From Hypomesus transpacificus (Eukaryota > Chordata > Actinopteri > Osmeriformes > Osmeridae), in the NCBI RefSeq assembly GCF_021917145.1, contig NC_061063.1, positions 8,387,097-8,451,096 of the forward strand: a stretch of 64,000 nt of DNA, in the 5' to 3' direction. The translations under genes were made by a program, and so were the position numbers. This document shows positions 1 through 11,800 of the stretch, one piece after another. A model generated the notes under the pieces. It had not been told where the DNA came from, did not search any database, and saw nothing but the letters and a program-made list of their open reading frames with translations. Every line of letters starts with the position of its first letter. Within the stretch, counting starts at the first letter, position 1.

Positions 1-63
1 GAGGGAAGGATAAAGAGAGAGGGGGGAGGTATCTATCTATAGATAGATACATAGATAGATAGA

Positions 64-290
64 GTGGGATGGAAGGAGAGGGAGAGAGAGAATGGGAGGG
101 AGGGGAGGGGAGGGGAGGGAGGGAGAAGAGGGGAGGGAGGGAGGGAGAGAGGAGGGGAGGGAGAGAGGAGGGGAGTAGAGGGAGAGAGGAGGGGAGGGAG
201 AGAGGAGGGGAGGGAGAGAGAGAGAGAGGAGGGGAGGGAGGGAGAGAGAGAGGAGGGGAGGGAGAGAGGGAGGCCAGAGCTGCTCAGTCC
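64..290. repeat. GA-rich purine tract
   Basis: Imperfect GAGAGGGAGGGGA-type simple repeat of about 225 bp, all purine on the + strand. Confidence 0.9.
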
Positions 291-3200
291 CAGGGGACAC
301 GGCTCTACCTGTTCTCCATGGCTGTCGCTATGACAACCACCATTGGCTGCTGCTGTCACGGCTTTATCTCTCTCGCTCTCTGTCACCTCTGTCGCTCTCT
401 TCCTTATTTTCCATATCTCCCTCTGTGTTCCCCCTGTCTCTTCACTCTCTGTCTCTACCTTCATTTACTCGTCTTTTCCAACTTGTCTTTCTCACCCTAC
501 CTCTTCCTTGTGTCCGTTTTCCATGCCCTTTCTCATCACAATCTCAGTTTGAAAATATTCTCTAATCTAATCTAATCTCTCCCTTTTCCTCTCTCGCTCA
601 TGTTCCCCTCTCTTTTTATCCTACTACATCTGCTCGACCGTTTTATCTATACGTAGAGAGAGTGGTGTGTAAGCTTGTGAAATGAAGTGTGTGTGTTTGT
701 GTGTGTTTTCTAGTAGGGGACCCTAAATTACAGAGCAAGATGCACTGTCTACAAAACCACAAGGCATTCTGGGATCTCTGTGTTGGCGCTCCGCTATAAA
801 TATAAACCCAGAAACAGGGCGATTCCTTCCCACTAACAAACCTGTGTGTGTGTGTCAGAGAGAGAGAACGAGTGAGAGAACGAGTGAGAGAAAGAGTAAG
901 AGAGAGGAGTCAGTATAGAGCTATCCAAAGTAGCTGTCCTCACTGGCACTCCAACTCAGCTAAATTGTCCTCTGTAGCACTGTATCGCGCGTCTTTATCT
1001 GGTCATCTCTCTCTCCCTCTATCTCTCCGTTTGGCGTGTTTCCTTAACCACAGGCTAATTAGGTTAATGAGGGGCTGGATGGGTGTGGCCACACTTGGTC
1101 ATCCTGTCCACTCTGCTTGATTTTAGAATTTCGTAATCTGGGCAGTTTGGAGATAACAGCCGATAAAAGGTTGTTGGAAACTGGATTCTTGTTTGTGGTT
1201 CTTGAATGCAACTAACCTTCTAAGTGACCTCCGGAACCAAAGATGAGAGTAGATCTGTGTTTACGTGTGCATGCGTTTGTGATCGGGAATATTTTTTATC
1301 GGTCATGAGGTTATAATACAAACTCAGGAAGTGTGTATTTCAAGATCCGCCCTTCATTTGAAAAAGGGGTGCTTCCTGTGTAGAACAGTCGGTGTGTGTG
1401 TGTGTCTCTGTGACTGAACGTGTGCTGTATGTTTAAATGTGTATGTGTGTGTAAGATTGTGAGTGTGTGCGTGTGCGTCTGAATAATTGAGCCAGTGTCC
1501 CGACAGAGGAGTGAACCAGGTCAGAAGCTCATCCTCCATCGTTTCCTTCCCTCTAGCTTTCTCCGTCCTGACAAGCCTCTCCATGCCCCGCCCGCCTTTC
1601 TGCCTCCCTCCATCCCTCCATCCCTTTCTAATTGGAGGAACAGGAATCATCCCAACGTGAAAAAACTGTCATAAATGTTCATATGCTGTACTTGTCTGTA
1701 AAGATTGGGTTCTACAATTATGAGCAAGGCGTGAGTGGGGAAAATATACAGGTATGCTAATGACGTGCAACTGTGGAAGTAGAAACCACGTAAAGTTAGA
1801 GCAGAGTGTGTGTTGTGTGTGTGTGTTGTGTGTGTATGTGTGTTATGTGTGTGTTATGCATGTGTTCGTTTTTAGATTCCCCCCCCCCTGGTAAATCTTT
1901 GAACCCCAGCTCTTTAAAGGATTCTTTCAAAGACGTTATCAGACTAAACAACCTGCTGAAACTAATGAGGTGTGTGTGTGTGTGTGTGTGTGTGTGGGGG
2001 GGGGGGAAACTTTGGATAAGCCATAGATGTAGATTGGGAAACACTGCAGTTTTTGTTAACTTTCAGGACACGCACACGCATGCTTGCACCAATACTATGA
2101 GTCTGCAGCAGGTGATTTATTCTTAATCTTTCATCCCAACAGTTCTGGATTACCCCTAATCTCAACCAGCAGGGCGTCGATCTTGAACGACAGAGACAGG
2201 ATGCGTCTCGTGTGTTTGTGTGTGCGCGTGTTTGTGTGTGTCAGAGCGATGGTTATCGTTTACTACGGTGTCACATTGAATGAGCTTGTCATGTGATACG
2301 ATGTGTTGTGACTTGGCAAGACGTTCAGACTCCTGTTCAAACATACAACATGAGAACACGATGCTGGGGGGAGGGAGAAAGATGGAGATCTATAGACGCT
2401 GACGGTGGAACCGACAGGACAGAGGGACAGGCGGGTGGTTTAGTAGGTCCAGCAGATAAAAAGACCAGATATTAACAGTAAAATCAGAATCACGATTGCA
2501 GGGGAAAAAAAGATAGGTGTTTAATCACAGTCACACCATGTGGCCTGATAGAATAGCAGCGAAGACTTGGAGGTACCAGCTGGAGGCTGGAGAGACAGAG
2601 AGGCCAGTGGTATGCAATGGAAAGGCATGCAGGCGTGGACTGCAAAGACGAGTAGGAAAGCGGTAGAGAAAGAGAGACGGAGGGAGGGGGAAGCGGATAA
2701 CGGGGCCGTAGCCAGGGAATGAGCGAGGGATAAGGGAGGGAGGGATGGATGGCAGGAGTGTAGAGGGAGGGGGCAGCACTAGGAGCATCAGAAAGACTGG
2801 TGGTTAAGGAGGGCTCCTTAAGAGCTTAGTGGAGCTGAGAGGGATTGAATGGACAGAACAACCTGGACAGGATTACAGAGAGAAAGAGAGAGAGAAGGAG
2901 AGACCGAATGATTGAAGTGGAGAGAGAGAGAGGGTTCATTGTTCATTCATTAATGTGCAGCACACTACATTTTGTTCTTTTACATTTTTGAATCGCCCAA
3001 AGCCATACTTAAATTTGCTCAGATAGCAATGGTTAGGACTACACTGGGAAGGGTGCGTTCCATAGAGGTTGTCACACATACTGTGTGCGCATGTGTTGGT
3101 GTGTGAGGTGGATATGTGAGGTATGGTCAAATGTATCATGCCAGAGTGCAGTAACGCACAAGCACACTCCCTGCTCACGCACACACAGGAACCTCTTTCC

Positions 3201-3532
3201 GTTAGAGATCGAATTACAGACTACTGATTCGATTTTTTATCCCTCCGTCAGAGAAAAAAAACACCACTCTGTTTCTCCTTCCACTTGCTTCTCTCTCTTT
3301 CTCTGTCTCTGTCTCTCTTTCTCTGTCTCTCTATCTCTCTCTCTGTCTCTCTCTCTCGCCATCCTTCTTGTCCCGTGGATTAATCAAACGCAAGAATCCT
3401 AACGTCAACCTTGTGATGGATTAAAATGCAAGTCTATGTGTTAGTGTGTGTGTGTCTGTCAGTTTGTGAGTCTTTGTATGGAACTTGTCGATCTTATGTT
3501 AAGAAAAGATCATTGATTTTCTGGAGTCCTCC

Positions 3533-3536
<4 letters not shown>

Positions 3537-3602
<66 letters not shown>
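3537..3602. repeat. (TC)n microsatellite
   Basis: Nearly perfect TC dinucleotide run of about 65 bp. Confidence 0.95.
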
Positions 3603-3604
<2 letters not shown>

Positions 3605-3762
3605 ACACACAAAGGCAGCTTGGTCCGTGGGGCGCTCTCACACACAGGAACATTTCTGAGCCCTTTTGAAAAGTTTCTTAGGAACACGAGAAAAGTTACA
3701 GCCGCGGGCACCACGCCCTCCCACTGGTCCAGAGAAACAACCCATTCAGACAGGCTATAATC

Positions 3763-3926
3763 ACACACACACACACACACAGACACGTACAGACACGCAC
3801 AAACACACAAAACACACACACACACACACAGACACGTACAGACACGCACAAACACACAAAACACATACACACACACACAGACACGTACAGACACGCACAA
3901 ACACACAAAACACATACACACACACA
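3763..3926. repeat. CA-rich minisatellite, three units
   Basis: About 50-bp units built of (CA)n followed by GACACGTACAGACACGCAC and AAACACACAAAACACA, repeated three times with small length changes. Confidence 0.85.
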
Positions 3927-4808
3927 CTAAATGGAATCACTGAAACAAAAATGATCACCCTTTTGACACAGTCATCAATTTACACAAACACTCACACAGA
4001 CGATTGGACAAGGCTCAAAAGCCACACACAAGTGCTTCACACACATGAGCACACACAACTGAAGTGTGAAAGTTGGGAGTTGACAGCATTTCGAGGCAAT
4101 GTTGGTAGCAGACCATTTAACCATATCTCACACATCCAGTATTCAACCCGTACACTGACACACCACGCCACACACACACCACACACACACAAACACACAC
4201 ACCACACACTGTCAGATGCATGTTTCATGATGTCATGTATAATAGAAAAAGATTCCACACAGCCACGGATAAACAGTATTGTTCGCGTATGTGTGTGTGC
4301 AGTGTGCACGTGTGTTACACAGACTTTAATCCAGTTGGATGGTGAGATTAGTGTAACATCTGGGTCCTACATAGAGATGTACATGTGCAGCTCCCTCTAT
4401 CTCCCTCCCCTGCTCCCTGCAGCCCCCCCCCCCGCTTCATGCCTCTCTTCATCCCTCTTTTCTGACCAGCACTCTTTTTTTCCCACCCTTTCGTTCCCCC
4501 CCCCCCTCATCCATGGCATTCTGTAGCCGGTCCACTTAAGCCTGGACCAGATCAGCCCAGCCTCCAGACATTATACAACGCCGTTGAGTGCTTCTCGGCA
4601 CTCGGGTCGATTTACAAGGAGCTGATCAGTTGTTCTCTGGCATCGTTTGAGCTACCTGACACCTATTGAGTTCTCTCTGACAACTCTTGAGTCTGTTCTC
4701 AAGAGCTGGTTTCAATGTCAGCTGTTCTCTCAGCTTTGAAAGGGGCTACAGAAATCTGACAACCAGTGGTCATTTGTAGACCAATGAACTGCCGTCCACC
4801 AGGAGAGC

Positions 4809-4881
4809 CACACACACCTTTCAGAAGGTGTGTGTCCGAAGGTGTGTGTCCACACACACCTTTCAGAAGGTGTGTGTGTGA
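4809..4881. repeat. Cluster of short inverted repeats (hairpins)
   Basis: ACACACACCTT and its complement AAGGTGTGTGT are separated by a TCAG-type loop, and this palindrome occurs twice (around 4810-4835 and 4852-4879). Another AAGGTGTGTGT arm lies between them, so the arms can also pair between copies. Confidence 0.75.
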
Positions 4882-5479
4882 GTTTGAGGGATTTCTCGGC
4901 TAATCTCCGCTAAAGGTAGCAGGTGTCTGAATGAGGTCATCACCTAGAAACCCACTCACTCAGCGTTGAACCCCTCCCCCCCCCGCCCTCTTCTCTCTAC
5001 CAGCTGGGTGCGTTGGATCACAGTCAACCTTGGACACCAACAAATTAAATTAGACCAGGCCCAGGAGAGGACGAGGGAGAGGGCCATAAAAAAAGAGATT
5101 GGGGGAGATGGATCCGGTGGGAGGGTGGGGAGGGTGGGAAACAAGGGAGATGTGGAGAAAAAACCCATCTGACAGCTGGACCGTACACAGAAGCTAGTGG
5201 TAGTTGTAAACTATACATCCGCCATCTGTATCAAGCGCTCTGGCCCTTTAACAATGCAGACTGTAGCGTTTTCCACCTCCTTCCTTCCTTCCAGCCTGTC
5301 CATCATCTCCATGGCAGCTGAGGGGTTGTTGGGAGATAAGAGCCCGGGTGAGGAGGTGAAGTAGCCGGATCGTATGTCGGGACAATAGCATGAGACCCTA
5401 GGCCTCTTCACCAGGCCCCGTGCTCCCCCCACTCTGATTACACAGGAATGCGTTTGAAGTGAATCTCAGTCAGAAACAA

Positions 5480-5533
5480 ATCTCTCTCTCTCGCTCTCTC
5501 TCGCTCTCTCTCGCTCTCTCTCTCGCTCTCTCG

Positions 5534-5592
<59 letters not shown>
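5480..5592. repeat. CT microsatellite with CG interruptions
   Basis: CTCTCTCG-type run that becomes pure (TC)n towards its 3' end. Confidence 0.9.
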
Positions 5593-5595
<3 letters not shown>

Positions 5596-6834
5596 CTCCT
5601 ACCCACAAGGAGGAAAGACCTCTTCTAAACCTGAATATCAGGTATAGGTAAGGATGGTACAAGCTGTATGTGTGCGTGTCTGTGTTGATTGTGGGAACCC
5701 AAGCCAGGTTGTAAGGGCTGTGTTTACAGTGGCCTCGTTGGACAACTTGTCTGCTAATGTATTCTGGCTTCCTCTATTCTGCTGTTGGCTTGCTAACCTG
5801 TTGTATTGTTCTAAAATGGTACACAAACAGATACACCTACACACACACACACACACACACAGTCTAACACAGGGGAAGTACTTATGCTAACACATCATTT
5901 ATAAAACAGCCTGTACTATCTTGGGACTTTTCAGCAGAGCGACATGACTCAGATCCCTTCGATAGAATTACACTGTCAACACTGCAGAGAATGATCCAGA
6001 AAGACGCCAGCAGAACCTCACATCGCACAGCCTCCTGAGGCCTGTGAAAGATTGCAACAAAGCGTAGCTGGAGGACAGAGCTGCCGATAGGATCATTTAC
6101 AACTGGTCATTTCGAAGGGGCCCCAGGTTATAGGGTTCAGGAGCCTTTGAGACATGCACGTGTGGGGGTGGTTTGCAGGGTAAGCAGCACAGGCATTATG
6201 CACAGCTGTTTATAGAGGGCTGTGTGGAGGCACAAACTGCAGACCGGGCAGAATTATCTTTCCCTAAAGTCACATAAAACAAACACACACACTAACCACA
6301 AACAAACCCTGTGATTATATACACAGAGAGGCACACACGCTTGACGAACACACACCCTGTAATTACACGCACACACCACGCTACGTACCCTAAATGTGCA
6401 CATTCGGCATCCGCTCATATGTTTAGCCTCAGGGTTGGAGAGACTGCACATTTACTCCTATAGAATAAACATAGATAACATGCACATAAACAGACACACA
6501 TTTCTTTCCACGTCTCTCGCACTGTGCTTCTTCTCCCCATAGACACTTAACGCACAGACACATTCCAGACACGAAGAGTGTGTATCCTACTTCCATATTT
6601 TCTCAGACTGAAAACAGACAGACCAGCAGCATCTGTGTCCTGGTTGGTTGTCGTTTGATGGGTGTTTGTGGAAGTGTGTGTGTGTGTAGTGGGAATCATT
6701 TCAGTGGCTCTGGAGGTTGTGTTTCGAAGGTTGCGTTGGGCCTTAGGGGCTGCTGTGGTTATGTGTGTGTGTGTGGAAGGGTGTGTGGGGCTGTTTATAG
6801 CTGGGTTGGATATAATAAGGAAGTGTACCGGGAT

Positions 6835-7062
6835 ACCCCCAAAAAGTTTCATTAGCCCCCCCATTTTTTTTAATCTTTTTCATATTTTCAATCTAAATTT
6901 GTTAATTTCTCCTTCTAAAACCCACTAGAGGACATTATTCAAAATTATATTAAACAAATATATATTCTGGGGGAACATAGCCCCAGACTCCCCTAGTTTT
7001 CTGGGTCACAGGAAAAATAAGGCTTAGCCCGCCCAAAAGTGAGAACCTAGATTCGCCCCTGG
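6835..7062. mobile_element. Possible DNA-transposon remnant
   Basis: AT-rich core flanked by GC-rich segments such as GGGGGAACATAGCCCCAGAC and AGATTCGCCCCTG, which resemble ends of non-autonomous hAT-like elements of fish. Neither a clean terminal inverted repeat nor a target-site duplication could be defined, so this is a weak call. Confidence 0.25.
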
Positions 7063-8816
7063 AGAGAAACATGGAGGAGTGCAGGTGGAGGAGTGGAGGA
7101 GAAAGAAGCGATGTGATGGTAGGATGTGAGAGGGAGAGAGAGAGGGAGGGAAAGAGAGGGAGGGAAAGAGAGGGAGGGAAAGAGAGAGAGGGGGAGGGAG
7201 AGAGGACTAAATCATGAGATGATGGAGGTTTGGTTTGGTGTTGCTTTCAGGTTGTTTGTTTGGTGTTACGCAACAACCTGCTGATTTAGTTACAGCAGCC
7301 CCGGAGTGTGTGTGTGTGTGTGTGTGGTAGCTTCTCACTGTGGGAGAGGGGGATTTCTGTAAAAGACTGAGGTTGCCCCTAGCAACAAGCTTCATTGTGA
7401 AACTGATCCTTGTTAGACATAGACACATACACACACTCCAACCATGCATACTCTAAGATGTCTTTTCAGCACTTCCTGGTGTTGGGAAATTACTGCTTCC
7501 CCCCCATAAAAGGCACACACACGCACACACACACGCACACACACGGACGGACACACGAGTGTGGGCACGTATACTTTACAGAGACACAGATACAGTTAAG
7601 TGAAACAACAGCCCTGCTTTCTGCTTTGGGCCCCCTCAAATTTCAGCTTCCTCCAAACCTCAAGTCAATTTCATAATGGAAATGCAGACACAGCTCAGGA
7701 GATGCAGAGTAGGTGTACTGTTTCTCCATCTCTTTAAGCCTGGCTCAGGTTTAGCTATGCTGTGAGGGACTTACATGTGGTCAGGTTTCCAGATTCCATT
7801 ATGGTTTCATTGGCTTTTAAAGGCATCATGTTTCCACCGCCTGGTCTTAGAGAATCATAAAGCAGGTATTAGCCTCCACTCAGATTCGCTGGGTAGCTTA
7901 CCTGCCAGGAAGTCCAACAGGCTGCGATTCATACAAGATAGAGTTAGCAACATTTATGTGTTTGCGCTGACATTCTTTGATGTTCTTATCTTGAAGGAAT
8001 TAATTAAACTGTTGAATCCTTTGTTTGTTTGTGTATGAAGTGTTTTTAATGATTGCTAGAAATGTTTCATGTTTCTCTGAGGGTGGATTCAGGTTGGTAA
8101 CGGATGACTAAATGTGAGCTGACTCCACATCACAGAGTGGTCATGTTGAGTTGAATGGTTTACTGAATTAGGAGAGAATGAAGTGAAACTGAGAGATTAA
8201 CTCTAAAGAGAACTTTGGTGAGGTCACTTACCCTGTGTAACCTATAGAACCCTGAGTACAGAGGCACCAATACACACACAGACACACACACACAGAACTT
8301 TCAACACATGTAATTTTCTTTACATGGAAACGATATATGCACACCACATACAGTATACTCATTGTTCCAAGAATTTCCATATAAATGGTTTGAAAGAGGT
8401 TTGGTTTAGCTATCCATGTCCAGATGGTTATCAGTTGGATCTGTCTTTGATTCTGCCACAGACAGATTGTCAGAATAGCCCTTACAGAAGTAGCACAACA
8501 ATCTCCTGCCAAACTCTGGGCTTTAGATGCTGTGCTCTGGGACGATCCCTCGATGTTGCGTGAGGCAGACAGATGCCACTATTGGTACCTCTCTGCATGC
8601 TTTAAGTGAAAGACGAGAGTGTGTGTGTGTGTAATCTTTGCATGTATAATCAAGCAAAGTGGTCACAATGACATAAACCATTGTAGAAGCATGCTAAATC
8701 TAATTTTTGTTCTCCTTCTCTCCCTCCTATTATTTCTCCATCTCTCTTCCACCTCTCTCTCTCTTATTCACTTTCTCCCCCCCCCCCCCCCCCCCCTCTC
8801 TCTCTCTCTCTCCTAG

Positions 8817-11800
8817 GGGCAGACCTCGTGGTCCCCCTCTCTGGATCAGGAAGGTTCCTCGGGGAATGAGTTCTACGATGACGAAGACCTCTTCTCAGGC
8901 TCCGGCTCTGGCTGTGAGTATGTGTGTGGGGGAGGTGTGAGTGCGTATGAGTCTGTGTGAGGGTGTGTGTATGAGGTGTGTGTGTATGCGTGTGTGTGTG
9001 TATACTCTGAACCCTGTGGATGTAAAGAGATGGCAGCTGCTGTGTTTAAGTCTGCTGCTCTGGTTTCCCCCCCCCCCCCCCCCCCCCCCCCTCCGATCGG
9101 TAGTCAAGCTAAACACAGGCACCAAGCACACCAACGCAAATGTACAGATCGCTCAAATAGACTGTAGTAGGTCACTCACATGCACAGACCAGATTTCCTA
9201 CAGAAATAGGCTTCCTACACAAATAGAATTATAGAGACAGACACATATAGTCATGTACACACTTGAACACACACCAGCAGAACCAACACCCAGATTCCAC
9301 CAGATTAAGTGATTTTATTTACTGTAATCTGATTACTGACTAGATCAGATGATCACACACAAACCGATGTGTGTGTGTGTGTGTATGCCAGTCTGTCTTT
9401 AGGTCTATTCATGTAAGAATTCTCTTTAACTCGAATCACAGGTGTCCCATCATCTTTATTAGAGGTCTGTTGTTGCAGCTTCAGCAGGCCTCTCCCAGGA
9501 TGACTCAGTCCGGCTATTATATCAGTTCAAACACTGCGCCAGTGCCCTGCTAAATTACTGTTTAGCACAAGGAGTGGCACAACACTGGTGTGGAGAAAAC
9601 AGCAGAGCTAATGGTTTTGGTCAAACAGTGACATTGGCCTTTGGGATGCGAGGAGTTAGACTTGCCCCTGGGAACACTGTCTGGTGTAAGAAAGACAGTG
9701 TTGTTCTGCGTAGATATCTGTCTGCATCAGCTCTGTTTGATCTGCAACCCAAGAAGCCTCACTGACACGAGAGAGGCAAGAACTTGGTCATTGAAGTCAT
9801 GAGGGGAAAAGTCACTCAACAGCATCTCCCCCCCCCCCTTCTCTACCCACCTCTCTTTCTTTCTTTCTCTCTCTCTCCCTCTCCTCCTCTCTCTCCCTCA
9901 ACTTCTCCCTCTCTCCTCCTCCTCTCTCCAGTTCCAGATCTGAAGCCGAGACCTACGGCTGCAGGAGTGGTTTTCACCACAGAGGAGCCTGTCCCGCTGT
10001 CCACGACACAGGCCACTGGCCCCGCCCCCTCAGCGCCCCCCGCCGCCGAGCCCAGCCCCAACCCCGACCCCACCACCCCACTGCCCACCGAGGCCGAGGG
10101 AGAGAGCGGGGCGGATTGGGAACGGGAGAGGGAGCAAGAAAGGGAGAAGGAGAGGGAGAGGGAGAGAGAGAGAGTCCGAGAGCTGGAGCGAGAGAGGGAG
10201 AGAGAAAAGGAGAGGGAGCGCGAGAGGGAGAGAGAGCGGGAGAGAGAGAGGGAGAGAGAACGTGAAAGAGAGAGAGAGAGGGAGAGAGAGCGGGAAAGGG
10301 AACGAGTGAGGGCAGCGCAGAGCACCGTCTCCCCGAAGTCCCCCGATGCCGTTCCCGTGGCGACCACCGGCTCTACCGTTTCCACCGCGGAGTCCGCCGT
10401 GCCGTCTAGTGGGCTGGATGACCTGGTCACCACAGAAGAAGATGAGGATGTCTACATCTCGCCAGAGCCCAGCACATCCTATCCCGACATACCTCTGGAC
10501 ACCACCACAGAAGAAGACATGCCCACCACAACAGAGGCCACACCCGAACCTACGACAACTCCACCCCTGCCCACCACCGCCGAGCCCTCCACAACAGTCA
10601 AAACCAACGCACCCTTCAGGCCGAGGGCCCCGGTGACCCCGCCCTCTCGGGCGACTCCCACGGAACGGACGACACGACCCCCACCGCCCTCCACAGCACA
10701 GGTGGGCTTGGTTAGCAACACGCCAGCACAGGTCAACATCACCACCAACAGAGTTAGGTGGTCCAGGTGGTCATTCATTACTTGGTTGTGTTTTGTGTGG
10801 TTGACTGTTCGTCAGCCTGCAAACAGACTGCTGCAGTACGGGCTGCTTCTATGTTGAAGGTTTATCACTGCATCTCAGATCTGGATGCAAGCATGGAACA
10901 TGCCCTTATATAGTAAACAGCCACTACTTAGAGTAGAGTTAGTTTCTGTGATCTGACAGAATGATTCTGAAAATGCGTACCCACATTTTATGGCCTTGTA
11001 TTGACTATTTCTGTGGTTAGCTCCAAGGTTATTTACACAGTGCTGTTTTGGAGGCATTTAAATCTTGACATTTTCCTACCAATCAAGACACAGACTCTCA
11101 TTGTGTAAATGTTGACTGGAACAGGAACTAGGAAAAGGGATTTTATTGAGGTTTGGATGAATATCAAGACAGACATAAGGCAACCAATAAAGTTACACAT
11201 TTAACCTCTCTCCTTTTCCCTCTGTTTTCCCTCCTCCTTAACTCCCCCCATCTTCCCTCCCCCCCTCTCTTCATCTCCATGTCTCCCTCCCCCCTCCCTA
11301 GGCGCGTCCGGAGGAGGGTAATAACGAGGTGGGGGTCGTGGGACCCAGCGGAGATTTCGAAATCCGTGAAGAAGACAGGAGGCAGAATGAGCTGGGGCGA
11401 GACCGGAGCCTGGATGTGGGGGCGGGGCCTGACCTGGTGGGCAACACGGTGGACACAGGAAGCTCCGCTGCCCAGCTGCCCCAGAAGAACATCCTGGAGA
11501 GGAAGGAGGTTCTGATAGGTAGGACTGCTTGTCAATCACTCGGACTGGGGAGGGTGCACAGTTTGCGTGACATTTTTTGGGGGTGGTCTATCTAGTGGCC
11601 ATCTTTGTCCATGTCTGTCTGTCTGGCTGTCTGGCTGTCTGGCTGTCTGGCTGTCTGGCTGTCTGGCTGTCTGTCTGGCTCTCTGTCCACCTCCTTGTCT
11701 GTCTGTGTCTGTTTGCCTGGCTATTAGCAGTACCAACTATAGGTTACTTACTGTAATGTCGCTCACCTAAGCACACCTGACCCGAGTACACCTGAGTATC

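Larger units (their letters stand above)
1..8816. other. Repeat-rich non-coding region, probably sdc3 intron 1 / 5' flank
   Basis: No exon could be supported here. The region contains a GA-rich tract (about 60-290), a (TC)n tract (3537-3602), CA-rich arrays (3763-3926), a CT tract (5480-5592) and many short CA/GT runs. Open frames in it are low-complexity translations of these repeats. Because the first recognised sdc3 exon (8817) begins in phase 0 and lacks a signal peptide, the missing signal-peptide exon must lie upstream, either unrecognised in this region or beyond the window edge. Long first introns are usual for syndecan genes. Confidence 0.5.

Noticed and set aside
796..812. TATA-box-like sequence GCTATAAATATAAACCC, possible promoter
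   Set aside because: No exon or conserved frame could be tied to it; the following frame is GA-repeat translation. It could be the sdc3 promoter but cannot be supported.
3666..4526. 286-residue His/Thr-rich frame
   Set aside because: Translation of CA-rich repeats; no splice or domain support.
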